DNA of 64,000 nt, from positions 1 to 64,000 of the forward strand of contig DATJYO010000067.1 in the NCBI GenBank assembly GCA_035499555.1, written 5' to 3'. Positions 46,068 through 56,700 of the stretch are shown piece by piece (the stretch's first letter is position 1; each line of letters begins with the position of its first letter). The notes beneath the pieces are model-generated. The model ran no database searches and was not told the origin of the DNA. It saw nothing but the letters and a program-made list of their open reading frames with translations. The DNA is from Bog-159 sp035499555. GTDB taxonomy: Bacteria > Acidobacteriota > Terriglobia > Bryobacterales > Bryobacteraceae. A program made the position numbers and the translations under genes.

Positions 46068-47180
46068 ATGCGAATTGCCATCGACGCCATCCCGCTGCTG
46101 GTCCGCAGCGCCGGCGTCAAGAACTATCTCTATCACTGGATCGTGAGTTTGCGCCGGCAGTTGGACGATGAGCGGGTATCCCTGTTCCCATTTCTCGACC
46201 GTTTGGAGCCGCTCGATCACCAAGGCTCCATCGCCGACGCGCCCGGTACTCTCGCCCGGCAGGCATTATTGTTCGCGCTCAATTTGCGGCCCAACCGGAT
46301 GGCCGAATTCATGAATAACGCCGACATTTTCCATGCCACCAAGCTGCTGTATCCGCCGCGGCGTCCGCGCCTGACCGCTACCTTGCACGACATGACCTGC
46401 TGGCTGTTTCCCGCGTTCCACCAGGCGCCCAACGTGGCGGCCGAAAAACGCTTTGCCGAGCACGTTTGGAAAAGCGCCGCGGGCCTGATGGCGGTCTCGG
46501 AATCCACACGCGCGGATGCGGTGAAGATGCTGGGCCTCGACGGGGAGAAGATCCGGGTGATCTACCCCGGCGTGGCGGCATCCTATTTTGAAATCGATGC
46601 GCCGCGGATCGCCGCCGCGCGCGGGAAGTATGGACTCGAGCAGCCCTACGCACTGTACGTGGGCACGGTCGAGCCGCGCAAGAATCTGAACGGCCTGCTG
46701 GATGCCTGGCTGGCCCTGCCGGTTTCCCTTCGTGAAGAATTCGCGCTGGTGCTGGCCGGCCCGGAAGGCTGGCAATCGGCGGCGACGCTGGCCCGGTTGC
46801 GCGATCCGGCGAACGGCGTACGTTACCTCGGTTACGTCCCCGAGGCAGATCTGCCCGGCATTACCGCCGGCGCGACGGTGTTTGTTTATCCCTCGTTTTA
46901 TGAGGGCTTCGGCTTCCCGGTGGCCCAGGCGATGGCCGCCGGCGTGCCCGTCATCACGTCACAAGTCTCATCGCTGCCGGAAGTGGCCGGCGGCGCGGCT
47001 GCGCTGATCGATCCGCGCAGCTTGACAGAGACGCGTGACACGCTGTACCGGCTGCTCACTTCGCCAGAGGAACGCGCCGGACGTGCGCGGGCCGGCAAGG
47101 CGCGCGCGCATCGTTTTCAGTGGGAAACCTGCGCACGGGAGTCAGTGGAATTCTTCCACACGATCCTGGGCCGCGAGTGA
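46068..47180 (+). CDS. Glycosyltransferase family 4
   Basis: This 370-residue GT-B enzyme has HDMTCWLFP and VSESTRADAV in the N-terminal half, then VGTVEPRKNL near residue 200. FYEGFGFPVAQAMAAG near residue 275 is the Glu-x7 donor-binding region typical of retaining GT4 transferases of the mannosyl/galactosyl type. It should add a sugar in the cytoplasm to a lipid-linked or nucleotide-activated acceptor. The next gene, an SLH surface protein, begins 115 bases later on the same strand. Cotranscription is possible, and would link glycan assembly with surface-protein supply. Confidence 0.88.
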   Translation: MRIAIDAIPLLVRSAGVKNYLYHWIVSLRRQLDDERVSLFPFLDRLEPLDHQGSIADAPGTLARQALLFALNLRPNRMAEFMNNADIFHATKLLYPPRRPRLTATLHDMTCWLFPAFHQAPNVAAEKRFAEHVWKSAAGLMAVSESTRADAVKMLGLDGEKIRVIYPGVAASYFEIDAPRIAAARGKYGLEQPYALYVGTVEPRKNLNGLLDAWLALPVSLREEFALVLAGPEGWQSAATLARLRDPANGVRYLGYVPEADLPGITAGATVFVYPSFYEGFGFPVAQAMAAGVPVITSQVSSLPEVAGGAAALIDPRSLTETRDTLYRLLTSPEERAGRARAGKARAHRFQWETCARESVEFFHTILGRE

Positions 47181-47295
47181 ACTCCACAGGTGAATTCCGC
47201 AACGCTCCGCGATCTACCCACGGGCCGCGCCAAGTACTGGTTTTTCGAGCCGCAAATCGCCGGCAGGCGATATACTGCAATCTTTGGGACAAAAT

Positions 47296-50200
47296 ATGAA
47301 CCTACGATACGGCACAGGTTTATCTGTGTTGATACTCTTTTCTCCCGGTACATCGGCGATCGCTGCGAATCCGGACAGGGGCGCGCCCGCCGATAAGTTG
47401 AAGGCGCAGGCGCTGGTCAACTACTCCAAGCTGCCTTTGAGCTTCGAAGAGAACCAGGGGCAGGCGGATGCCCAGGTAAAGTTCCTTTCCCGCGGCAATG
47501 GTTACTCGATTCTGCTGACCCCGGCTAAGGTCATCCTGAATCTTCAATCCAATCGAAAGACATCCACGCCATCGACAGTCGTTATGAGTTTTCCCGGCGC
47601 CGGTTCTGCGCCGGCAATCGGCGGCGTGGACCGGCAGATGGGCGTCAGCAGCTATTTTGTTGGAAACGATCCGCGCAAATGGGTGCGGGGTGCGCCCAAT
47701 TATGCCCGTGTGCAGTATCAGAGCGTTTACCCGGGCGTAGATCTGGCCTTCTACGGGAAGCACGGGCAGCTCGAATACGATTTTGTGGTCGCCCCGGGCG
47801 CCGACCCGCGCTGCATCCGGCTGCGGTTCGACGGCGTGGACGGCATGCTGATCGATCCCGAAGGAAGTCTCGTCCTCGGCACGCCAGATGGCGAGATCCG
47901 CCAGCACAAGCCCATCGTTTACCAGGAGAGCGCCGGCGGACGGCAGACACTCGCAGGGCGGTATGTCATTCAGCCGGACAAGTCGGTGGCCTTTGAAATC
48001 GCCGGCTACGATACGCGCGCGCCGCTGGTGATCGACCCCGCCTTGACCTTCGGCAGTTATTTGGGTTCACCCGGCGAGGAGGTGTTCGGCATTTCGTCTG
48101 GCGCCAATACCTCCACGTATCCGGCGGTGGCGGTAGACGCATCCCAAAACACCTACATCACCGGATATAACGGCTCGACCGCCAGTAGCTTTACCGGCAA
48201 CCCGACCGTGCTCACCAGCACGGGTCCGGAACCCGGCGGCGGGGCAGGTGTATTCGTCGTCAAAATGAATTCCACCGGAACTGGCCTGTTCTACTCCGTA
48301 GTCTTCGGCGGCGGTCTGACGGATGTCGGCGGCGGAATCGCCGTGGACCCGCAGGGAAACGCCTATGTCACGGGCTATGCGAGCTCTCCCAACTTCCCCA
48401 TCACCACGGGCGCGGCCCAAACGATTCTGAATGGCGGAAACAACACCTTCATCACCAAGTTGAACTCTACGGGCACGCAGTTGATCTATTCCACGTTCCT
48501 GGGCGGAAGCGGCAACTTCTGGGGCCGGGCCATCGCGGTCGATCGCTCCGGCAACGCCTATGTGACCGGGACCGCGTTGGCGTCGGTGGCGCCCGGCGCG
48601 ATTCCTTTCCCGCTGGTGAGTCCCCTCTCGAGCGACCCGGCCTCCTCGGGATTCTTAACCGAGGTCAGCGCCGACGGTAGCGAATTCCTGTTCTCGACGT
48701 ACCTGTCCGCCGGCATCGGATATGGCATCGCCTTAGACAGCCTCGGGGCGGTCTTCGTGACCGGTTCCACCGCCAGCGCCGTAGCGCCCTCGCCGGCCCA
48801 GGGATACGTTCTCAAGATCAACGCCGGGGGGACAACTGTGGGGTACGGTCCGCTTCTTCTGGGACACTCCGGGGCCAACATGCAGACCATCGGCTTTGGT
48901 ATCGCCGTGGACGAATTTGAGGACGCGTTTGTCACCGGCATGACCAACGATACGAGCTTTCCGCAACTGGCGGCGGCGGCCCAGGGCACATACGGCGGCG
49001 GATTGACCGACGGCTTCGCCCTCAAGCTGGACCCCAACGGCAATGTCGTTTACGGCACTTACATCGGGGGCTTGGGCAGCAACATCCTGCCGGAACGCGG
49101 ATCGGCGATCGGAGTGGATACGCTGGGCAATGCCTATGTCTCCGGCAGCACCCAGTGCATCGCCTTCCCAACCGTAAACACTATTCCCGGCGCCCGGAAC
49201 GGCGGATCCCAAGTGCTGATGAAGGGCACCGTCAGCGGGTCCAAGTCCAACTGGGCCAACACCACTCTGGGCGGCAGTTTCGACCAGGTCACGGCTTTGG
49301 CATTCGATTCCAGCGGCAATCTCTATGCGGGCGCCAGTTCGTCCAACGCCAGCGGTGGCGGGATCTTCAAGCAGGCCAGCGGTACCAGTACCTGGTCCAG
49401 TGTAAGCGTCGGCATCACTTCCACCACCATCGATTCGATAGCGGTGGATCCGGCTTCTTCCTCCACGGTCTACGCCGCCGGTGGCGGCCACCTTTTCAAG
49501 ACCACCAACGGGGGCACGAGTTGGACGGGGCTTTTGGAAACCATCGGCACCCAAGCCTCCATCGCAATCGCCAAAACGAGCCCGCTCTCGACGATATATG
49601 TGGGATCCAGCTTGGGGTTAATCTACAGCACGGACGGCGGCTTTTCGTGGAGCAGCACGTCCGTGCCGGTTCCCCTGGCCGTGGTCGTAGATCCGAATAG
49701 TCCCCTGGTAGCCTACGCGGGCGGCAGCAGCGGCATCTATCAAACCACCAATGGCGGCGGCTCCTGGACGGCTGTCAACGGCAATCTGCCCACTGGCCTG
49801 GGAGGCATCGTGAGCGGCATGGCGGTCTATGCGGGACACCGGCCCAGCACGGTGTACGCGGCTCTGCCGAACGGAGTCTTTTATACCACCAACGCGGCCA
49901 CCGGATGGACGCTGGTTAAACTACCGCTGGAACTCGACAGTACACCTCATCTGGTGGCGGTGGATGCGGGCGATCAGGTGTATCTCGCGTTCAGCGGCGG
50001 CGGGATCGCCACCGCGGCGAGCGGCGGAACGCTTTCCAGCGAATGGAGCGCTTTGACCTACAACGGCCTGACCCAGAATCAGATCATGGCGCTGGCTACC
50101 CCGCCGACCGGATCGGGTACCGCCTACGCCGGCATCGTCGCGGCGACAACGGCCTTCCTGACCGAGATCAGCCCGACCGGGACCTTCCTGTCCTCGACCT

Positions 50201-51222
50201 GCATCGGCGGGACCGATAACAACCTGGGCCAAAGCATCGCGGTGACACCCGGCGGCAACATCTTCCTATCGGGTCTGACGATAGCCACGAATTTTCCTAC
50301 GACTCCCAACGCCGTGCGCAAAACCAGCATCGGTCTTTACGACGCTTTCGCGGCGCGCGTGGACAACGTGATTTTCGATGATGTGCCGCCCACCGATCCC
50401 TTCTTCAATTTCATCAACCTGATGTACGAGAAAGGCATCACCTCCGGATGTTCGGCCAGCCCGCCCGATTATTGTCCCGATTCGACCACCACGCGCGGCC
50501 AGATGGCCGTATTCATCATCACCTCCATGTTCGGCGGCTCCAGTTTCAGTTACACCACCACACCGTACTTCAACGACGTTCCCGTCAGTAACGGGTTCTT
50601 CAAGTTCATTCAGAAGATGACCGATCTGGGAATCACGGCGGGGTGCGGATCGAACAACTTCTGTCCCGATGACTCGATCTCGCGCGCGCAAATGGCGGTT
50701 TTCATTATCGCCGCCAGGTATGGGACCATTCCCTTCACTTACCCTACAACCCCTTACTTCACGGACGTTCCATCCACCAGCCCGTATTTCCCGTTTGTCC
50801 AGAAGATGGCGCAGTTGGGTATTACGGCCGGCTGTAAGACCGGCTATTATTGTCCCGACGATTCGTTGACCCGCGGCCAGATGGCGGTTTTCATCGACAC
50901 CGGCCTGCTGGAACAACTGGTGCCGGCTACGCTTCCGCTGATTACGCAAGTGATGCCGAATACGGCAAGCCAGGGCGATACGCTGACCGTCAGCATCTAT
51001 GGGCTCGGTACGCACTTCGATTCCAGCACACAGGTGACCCTACCCACCGGGATCACGCCATCCAATCTCACGGTGCTCAGCCCGACCAGCTTGACGGTCC
51101 AATTCAATATCAGTCCCAGCGCGGTGCCTTCCCTAACGGCCACCAACGGCAGTCTCTACACGATTGCAGTGACCACTGGCTCCGAGGAGGCGGATCTGCC
51201 GAACGCCTTCACCGTCCACTGA
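47296..51222 (+). CDS. Secreted SBBP-repeat propeller protein with three SLH domains and IPT/TIG-like domain
   Basis: This 1308-residue protein has a signal peptide at residues 1-24. An SBBP-associated N-terminal domain (DUF7948 type; LSFEENQGQADAQVKF) covers about 35-250. SBBP repeats cover about 250-630, and BNR-like repeats (KTTNGGTSWTG, YSTDGGFSWS) about 640-960. Three SLH domains lie near residues 1025, 1090 and 1152, each with two Cys, and an IPT/TIG-like beta domain covers 1212-1308. SLH domains bind pyruvylated wall glycan in other phyla. ATG 47296 is chosen over an in-frame TTG at 47284. The next gene begins 7 bases after the stop and shares the C-terminal module. Confidence 0.85.
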   Translation: MNLRYGTGLSVLILFSPGTSAIAANPDRGAPADKLKAQALVNYSKLPLSFEENQGQADAQVKFLSRGNGYSILLTPAKVILNLQSNRKTSTPSTVVMSFPGAGSAPAIGGVDRQMGVSSYFVGNDPRKWVRGAPNYARVQYQSVYPGVDLAFYGKHGQLEYDFVVAPGADPRCIRLRFDGVDGMLIDPEGSLVLGTPDGEIRQHKPIVYQESAGGRQTLAGRYVIQPDKSVAFEIAGYDTRAPLVIDPALTFGSYLGSPGEEVFGISSGANTSTYPAVAVDASQNTYITGYNGSTASSFTGNPTVLTSTGPEPGGGAGVFVVKMNSTGTGLFYSVVFGGGLTDVGGGIAVDPQGNAYVTGYASSPNFPITTGAAQTILNGGNNTFITKLNSTGTQLIYSTFLGGSGNFWGRAIAVDRSGNAYVTGTALASVAPGAIPFPLVSPLSSDPASSGFLTEVSADGSEFLFSTYLSAGIGYGIALDSLGAVFVTGSTASAVAPSPAQGYVLKINAGGTTVGYGPLLLGHSGANMQTIGFGIAVDEFEDAFVTGMTNDTSFPQLAAAAQGTYGGGLTDGFALKLDPNGNVVYGTYIGGLGSNILPERGSAIGVDTLGNAYVSGSTQCIAFPTVNTIPGARNGGSQVLMKGTVSGSKSNWANTTLGGSFDQVTALAFDSSGNLYAGASSSNASGGGIFKQASGTSTWSSVSVGITSTTIDSIAVDPASSSTVYAAGGGHLFKTTNGGTSWTGLLETIGTQASIAIAKTSPLSTIYVGSSLGLIYSTDGGFSWSSTSVPVPLAVVVDPNSPLVAYAGGSSGIYQTTNGGGSWTAVNGNLPTGLGGIVSGMAVYAGHRPSTVYAALPNGVFYTTNAATGWTLVKLPLELDSTPHLVAVDAGDQVYLAFSGGGIATAASGGTLSSEWSALTYNGLTQNQIMALATPPTGSGTAYAGIVAATTAFLTEISPTGTFLSSTCIGGTDNNLGQSIAVTPGGNIFLSGLTIATNFPTTPNAVRKTSIGLYDAFAARVDNVIFDDVPPTDPFFNFINLMYEKGITSGCSASPPDYCPDSTTTRGQMAVFIITSMFGGSSFSYTTTPYFNDVPVSNGFFKFIQKMTDLGITAGCGSNNFCPDDSISRAQMAVFIIAARYGTIPFTYPTTPYFTDVPSTSPYFPFVQKMAQLGITAGCKTGYYCPDDSLTRGQMAVFIDTGLLEQLVPATLPLITQVMPNTASQGDTLTVSIYGLGTHFDSSTQVTLPTGITPSNLTVLSPTSLTVQFNISPSAVPSLTATNGSLYTIAVTTGSEEADLPNAFTVH
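50371..51219 (+). repeat. First copy of the SLH3-IPT coding module
   Basis: This stretch codes for three SLH domains and the IPT/TIG-like domain. It is similar at the DNA level to 52803-53656. In one 43-base comparison (near 50792 and 53230) I counted four mismatches. This suggests a fairly recent duplication or gene conversion between the adjacent genes. Confidence 0.7.
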
Positions 51223-51229
51223 GGATCAG

Positions 51230-53659
51230 GTGCCACGAAGACTTCAGGCAACGGGAAGCATCTGGCTGGCGGCGCTCGCCACCGTACACGCCCAGGTGAA
51301 CGTCACCACGCACCACAACGACCTTGCCCGCGACGGGCAGAATGTCAATGAGACCATCCTCGCGCCGGCCAACGTCAACACCAGCCAGTTCGGCCGTCTC
51401 TTCGTGCAGCCGATTGACGGATACGCTTACACGCAGCCCCTTTACGTACCCGGCTTGTCGATCGGTGGCGCCACTCATAATATCGTTTACCTGGCCACGG
51501 AGCACGACAGCGTGTATGCGTTCGATGCCGACAACAACACGGGGGGCAACGCCAATCCGCTCTGGCACGTGAGTTTCATCAACCCGGCGATGGGCATCAC
51601 CTCCCTCAATAACACCGACGTGGGTTGCACGGATATCGACTCGGAGGTGGGCATTACCGGAACGCCGGTCATCGATTTGAGCTCGAACACCCTCTACGTG
51701 GTGGCGACCACCAAAGAGAACGGCAGCTATTTTCAGCGGCTGCACGCGTTGGATATCACCAACGGCAGCGAGAAGTTCGGCGGACCGGTAGTCATCCAGG
51801 CAGTCGTTCCCGGCACCGGAGACGGAAGCGCCGGCGGTAATGTTTCGTTCGATCCGCTGAGAAATAACCAGCGGCCGGGCCTGTTGCTGCTGAACGGCCT
51901 GGTCTATATCGGCTGGGCATCCTACTGCGACAACACTCCATACCATGGCTGGCTGATGGCCTACAATGCCAAATCGCTGGCGCAGGTGGCCCTGTGGAAT
52001 TCCACGCCCAACGGCTCGGACGGGGGCATCTGGGAGAGCGGGGCGCCGCCGGCGGCCGATTCCAACGGGTACGTCTACTTGGGGACTGGAAACGGGACCT
52101 TCGATCTCAATACCGGCGGTCTGGATACCGGAGATAGCGCGGTGAAATTCGGGGCCCCTTCCGCGGGCGCCATTCCGGTGCTCGACTACTTCACGCCTTA
52201 CAACCAGGCCACCCTGTCGAGCAGCGACACGGATCTCGGCTCCGGCGGCGTGGTCCTGTTTCCCGATCAACCGGTGGGATCGGCACACCGGCATCTGCTG
52301 GTCGAAGCTGGCAAGCAAGGCACCATCTATCTTGTCGACCGCGATGCCATGGGGCATTTCAATGCCGGCGGCGACACCCAGATCGTGCAATCGCTTCCCG
52401 GTGCGATCGGCGGCCTGTGGGGCACGCCTGCATTCTGGAACAATACGCTCTACGTCGGGGGCGCCAACGATGCTCTGGAGGCGTACTCCTTCAATGCCGG
52501 TGGCAAGGGCAAGCTCTCCACGGCGCCGGTTTCGGCTTCGCCGGCCGTCTTTGGCTATCCCGGCACCACGCCCTCGGTTTCGTCCAATGGCAATTCCAAC
52601 GGCATCGTCTGGGCCACAGAGGTGAAGTACCCATATGCGATCCTGCACGCTTACGATGCCACCAATCTGTCGAACGAACTCTACAACACCAGCCGCAGCG
52701 GTCAGCTTCCGCCCGGCGGACCCGTCAAGTTCGTGGCGCCGACCATCGCCAACGGAAAAGTCTATCTGTCCACCGCCTCGCAGCTCGCCGTCTACGGTCT
52801 GCTGTATCCTTTCAGCGACGTTCCTCCCAGCAATGCTTTCTTCAACTTCATCAACCTGATGTATCAGGACGGCATTACCGCCGGATGCTCAGTCAGTCCG
52901 CTGGAGTATTGTCCCGATTCCACCACCACGCGTGGCGAGATGGCCGTCTTTATCATTACGAGCATGTTCGGGGCGAACAGTTTCAGCTATACCACGACGC
53001 CTTACTTCGACGATGTGCCTCCGAGCAATGCTTTCTTCAAGTTCATTCAGAAAATGGCGGACCTGGGTCTCACCGCCGGATGCGGATCGAACGACTATTG
53101 CCCGGACGACCCCGCCACCCGCGGCCAGATGGCCGTCTTCATTATTCAGGGCAGGTACGGCACGATCCCCTATACGTATCCGACGACCCCTTATTTCGCG
53201 GACGTTCCGCCCGACAGCGCTTATTTTCCATTTGTCCAGAAGATGGCGCAATTGGGAATTACGGCCGGATGCCGAACGGGGTACTACTGCCCCGACGATC
53301 CGTTGACGCGCGGCCAGATGGCCGTCTTCCTCACCACGGGTCTGCTCGATCAACTGCTGCCTGCCACCACGCCGCTGATCACACAGGCAACGCCAAACTC
53401 GGGGGCTGCCGGCTCGACTGTGACGGTAACCCTTAGCGGAAGCCACACCAGCTTTGGCACGGGCACCCTGGTCGTCGTTCCCACGGGAATTACCGCATCC
53501 CATGTCACGGTTCTGAGCCCCACCAGCTTGACCGTGCAACTGAACATCAGTCCGGACGCGGCTGCTTCGCTCACGTCCACGCAGGGCCGTCCCTACTCGA
53601 TCATGGTGACTACCGGGAGCGAGGAGGCCGACCTGCCGAACGGCTTCCTGGTCGAGTGA
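51230..53659 (+). CDS. Secreted PQQ-like propeller protein with three SLH domains and IPT/TIG-like domain
   Basis: This 809-residue protein has a short signal peptide at residues 1-22 (MPRRLQATGSIWL then ATVHAQ). A PQQ-like propeller of about 500 residues follows (VYLATEHDSVYAFDAD, GTPVIDLSSNTLYVVA). Three SLH domains begin near residues 525, 590 and 652, and the IPT/TIG-like domain covers 712-809. The GTG start is 7 bases after the upstream stop, with GAGG five bases before it. The SLH part closely matches that of the preceding protein while the propellers differ, so the C-terminus acts as a swappable anchor. The next gene codes for a CsaB-type fusion. Confidence 0.85.
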   Translation: MPRRLQATGSIWLAALATVHAQVNVTTHHNDLARDGQNVNETILAPANVNTSQFGRLFVQPIDGYAYTQPLYVPGLSIGGATHNIVYLATEHDSVYAFDADNNTGGNANPLWHVSFINPAMGITSLNNTDVGCTDIDSEVGITGTPVIDLSSNTLYVVATTKENGSYFQRLHALDITNGSEKFGGPVVIQAVVPGTGDGSAGGNVSFDPLRNNQRPGLLLLNGLVYIGWASYCDNTPYHGWLMAYNAKSLAQVALWNSTPNGSDGGIWESGAPPAADSNGYVYLGTGNGTFDLNTGGLDTGDSAVKFGAPSAGAIPVLDYFTPYNQATLSSSDTDLGSGGVVLFPDQPVGSAHRHLLVEAGKQGTIYLVDRDAMGHFNAGGDTQIVQSLPGAIGGLWGTPAFWNNTLYVGGANDALEAYSFNAGGKGKLSTAPVSASPAVFGYPGTTPSVSSNGNSNGIVWATEVKYPYAILHAYDATNLSNELYNTSRSGQLPPGGPVKFVAPTIANGKVYLSTASQLAVYGLLYPFSDVPPSNAFFNFINLMYQDGITAGCSVSPLEYCPDSTTTRGEMAVFIITSMFGANSFSYTTTPYFDDVPPSNAFFKFIQKMADLGLTAGCGSNDYCPDDPATRGQMAVFIIQGRYGTIPYTYPTTPYFADVPPDSAYFPFVQKMAQLGITAGCRTGYYCPDDPLTRGQMAVFLTTGLLDQLLPATTPLITQATPNSGAAGSTVTVTLSGSHTSFGTGTLVVVPTGITASHVTVLSPTSLTVQLNISPDAAASLTSTQGRPYSIMVTTGSEEADLPNGFLVE
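52803..53656 (+). repeat. Second copy of the SLH3-IPT coding module
   Basis: This is the partner of 50371-51219, coding for the same three SLH domains and IPT domain at the end of the second propeller protein. Confidence 0.7.
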
Positions 53660-53771
53660 GAAACGTACCGGCGGACGAGTAACAAGCGAGGCATCTTCCT
53701 GGTAATCTCCGGAACTTATCCCCTGGCATTACCCATGCAACATGCCCAAAAGCTTAGAATGAAGAACTTGG

Positions 53772-56700
53772 ATGGCTGATTCGGCTACGTGCGGCTCGGT
53801 ATTCATCGCCGGTTACTACGGTTTTGACAATGCAGGCGACGAAGCGATTCTAGGCTGCATGCTGGAACACCTGCGCGCTCTGCGGCCCGGACTGGACATA
53901 CGGGTTGCTTCGGGGAATCCGGAGCAGACGGCGGCGCGGTACGGCGTACGCAGTTTGCCGTGGAACGATACGCCGGCGGTCCGCTCGGCCGTAGAACAGT
54001 GCGGGCTGGTGCTGGTTGGGGGCGGCGGCCTGTTCCACGATTACTGGGGCGTGGACCCGGATGCCTTCCTGACGGACCGCCACTGGGGCACCGTCTATTT
54101 TGCCGGCCCCGCGCTGCTTGCCATGTTGTATGAAAAGCCGCTCATGCTGTACGCCGTGGGCGTGGGGCCGCTGAGCTCGACGCATGCGCGCAGCTTCACG
54201 CGGGCGGCCTGCGAAGCGGCCAATGTCGTGACTGTGCGCGATGCCGGTTCCCGGGCACTGCTGGAATCGATCGGCGTAGATGGCGCGCGCATCGCCGTCA
54301 CCGCCGATCCGGCTTTGGCATTTTCGCAGGATGGCGGCGGCGTGGCGCCCACCGCACCGGCTCCCGTGCTGGGAGTGTCGCTGCGGCCCTGGGCCATCGG
54401 CGCATTCCCGGAATTCTGGGAACGCGAAGTCGCCGCGGCTCTGGACGCATTTGTCGAAAGACACGGCGGCTCAATTCTTTTTCTGCCGTTTCAAACTCTC
54501 GCCGGCGATCGGGAAAACGATATCGCGGTGGCTGAACGCGTACGGGCGGCGATGCGCACAGCGAACTCGGCCCGCCTGCTATCCGATTCCAGCCCGCAAT
54601 CGCTCTATGCGGCAATCGGCCAATGCAGCGCTGTGCTGGGCATGCGGCTGCACTCCCTGATCTTTGCATTCCTCAACCGGCGGCCGTTCGTGGCGCTGAG
54701 CTACGATCCCAAAGTCGGCGAGTTTCTCCGCGCAACGGGGATCGAAGGCCTGGCGGCGGATATTTCCGGGGTGGAAGCCGCGCGTCTAGCCGGCATGCTC
54801 GATCGCGCCATGGCGCAAGCTGACCGGTTCGGCGTGCCGCTCGATGGATTGCGCCGCGAACTCGCCCGCCTGGCGCGCGAGAATGCCTGCGCCGCCATCC
54901 GCCTGTTGGAGAGTTCGTCCCGGGCCTGCATGGCCCGGAGCGCAGCGCCGCTGTTGGCGCGCGCACTCAAAGTACACCAGACGGCGAATGCCGATCTCAC
55001 CGCCCGACTGCAGGCCGCAAACGCTGCCGCCGCGCAATTAGACGACGCGCGCAAGCTGCTGGCCGACAGTGCCGCCGGTCTGGCCGTTTACCGGTCCCGC
55101 ATGGCGGACGAGTTGAATGCGTATCGTTCGCAGCGGGCCTGGACGGCGATGCTGGCCATCCGCAAGGGCTACACGCTGCTGACCCACGAGGGAAAACTGG
55201 CGTTCGGCAAATGGGTGCTCCGTCTGCCCTTCAACGGACCTGGGCCGCTCGATCCGTACGAACTGCATTTTCCGGACGTTGCGGAGAACGTGCCGCCGGC
55301 ACTGCTCGAGCGACCGGCCGGAAATAGGGGGCCAATGGTTGGCCGCCAGCGGAAGTACGATCTGATCGTCTTCGCCATTATCGATTTCGATTTCCGTTTC
55401 CAGCGCCCGCAACAGATTGCGGCGCAGTTCGCCCAGGATGGCCATCGCGTCTTCTGGATCAGCCCGACGCGCTTTCTGCCGCCCTCGTCGCCGGAGCCGT
55501 ACCGTCTGATGGCGCTGCGCGACAACCTCTGGGAAGTTCATCTGCGCGGCCGGCAGCCGGATATTTACCTGGGCCGGTTGAGTCCCGAACTGGCCGGTTC
55601 GATGGCTGACGGGCTCCGCGCGTTGTGCCGGGAAGGCGCTGTTTCGGAAAGTGTGGCGCTCATTCAGTTGCCGTTCTGGCGGCAGGCGGCGCTGCGGCTG
55701 CGCCAGGACCACGGTTGCCCCGTGATCTACGATTGCATGGACGAATGGGCCACTTTCCCGAACATGGGCGCCTTCAACATAACCGAGGAGCAGGACCTGG
55801 TTCGCGAGGCGGACGTGCTGGTGGTCTCGGGAAACACGCTGCTGGAGAAATTCCGCGCCACCGGTTTAGAGCCGGTGCTGGCGCGCAACGGCGTGGATTT
55901 CGAGTTTTATAATCAGCCGCACGCTCCCGCCGACCTGCGCCTGGCCCGGCCCGTAATCGGATATTTCGGGGCCATCGCCGATTGGATGGATCTGGAACTG
56001 GTGCGCGCGGCGGCACTGGCCCGGCCGCAGTATTCGTTCGTGATGGTGGGGCAGGTGTTTCGCGACGACATCGCCACGATCGATCTGCCGAATGTGCACC
56101 TGGCCGGCAGCCGGCCGTATGCCGAGATTCCGTCTTACCTGGAACGGTTCGACGTGTGCGTCATCCCGTTCGTATTGAACCAGGTCACCAAGGCGACCGA
56201 CCCGGTGAAGTTGTACGAATACCTGGCCCGCGGCAAGCCAGTGGTCGCCACGGCCATGGCGGAACTGGCCGCCTGCGGCGATCTGATCTACATCGCGCGC
56301 AACGCGGACGATTACGCCGCGCAACTCGATCGGGCGGTAGCGGAGAACGACCCCGCGCTGCGGGAGCGCCGCATGGCCTACGCTGCCGCGAACACCTGGC
56401 AGCAGCGCTGTCACACAATTGATGCCGCCGTACGCGGCCGGTTCCCGCTGGTCTCGATCATTGTGGTCACCCACAATAGCGGTGAATTCGTAGGTCCCTG
56501 CATGGAATCCATCGCGGCCGAGACGTCTTATCCGAATTACGAAGTGATCCTGGTGGATAATGCTTCAACCGACAGCACGGTGGAGGCAATCCGCGCGCAT
56601 ATGCCGGCCGGCGATGCCCGCTTCCAATTCATCCATATGCCTGCGAACGCCGGATTTGCCGCCGCCAATAACGCCGGCGCGCGCGCGGCGCGCGGCGATT

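Noticed and set aside
47272..47277. TATACT before the SBBP-SLH gene as a promoter
   Set aside because: No acceptable -35 box is found 16-19 bases upstream and no TGn extension precedes it, so it is too weak to list.
51209..52648. A 479-residue open frame on the minus strand
   Set aside because: It is antisense to the PQQ-SLH gene, rich in Arg, Gly, Val and His as expected for a complement of GC-rich coding DNA, and has no recognisable domain.
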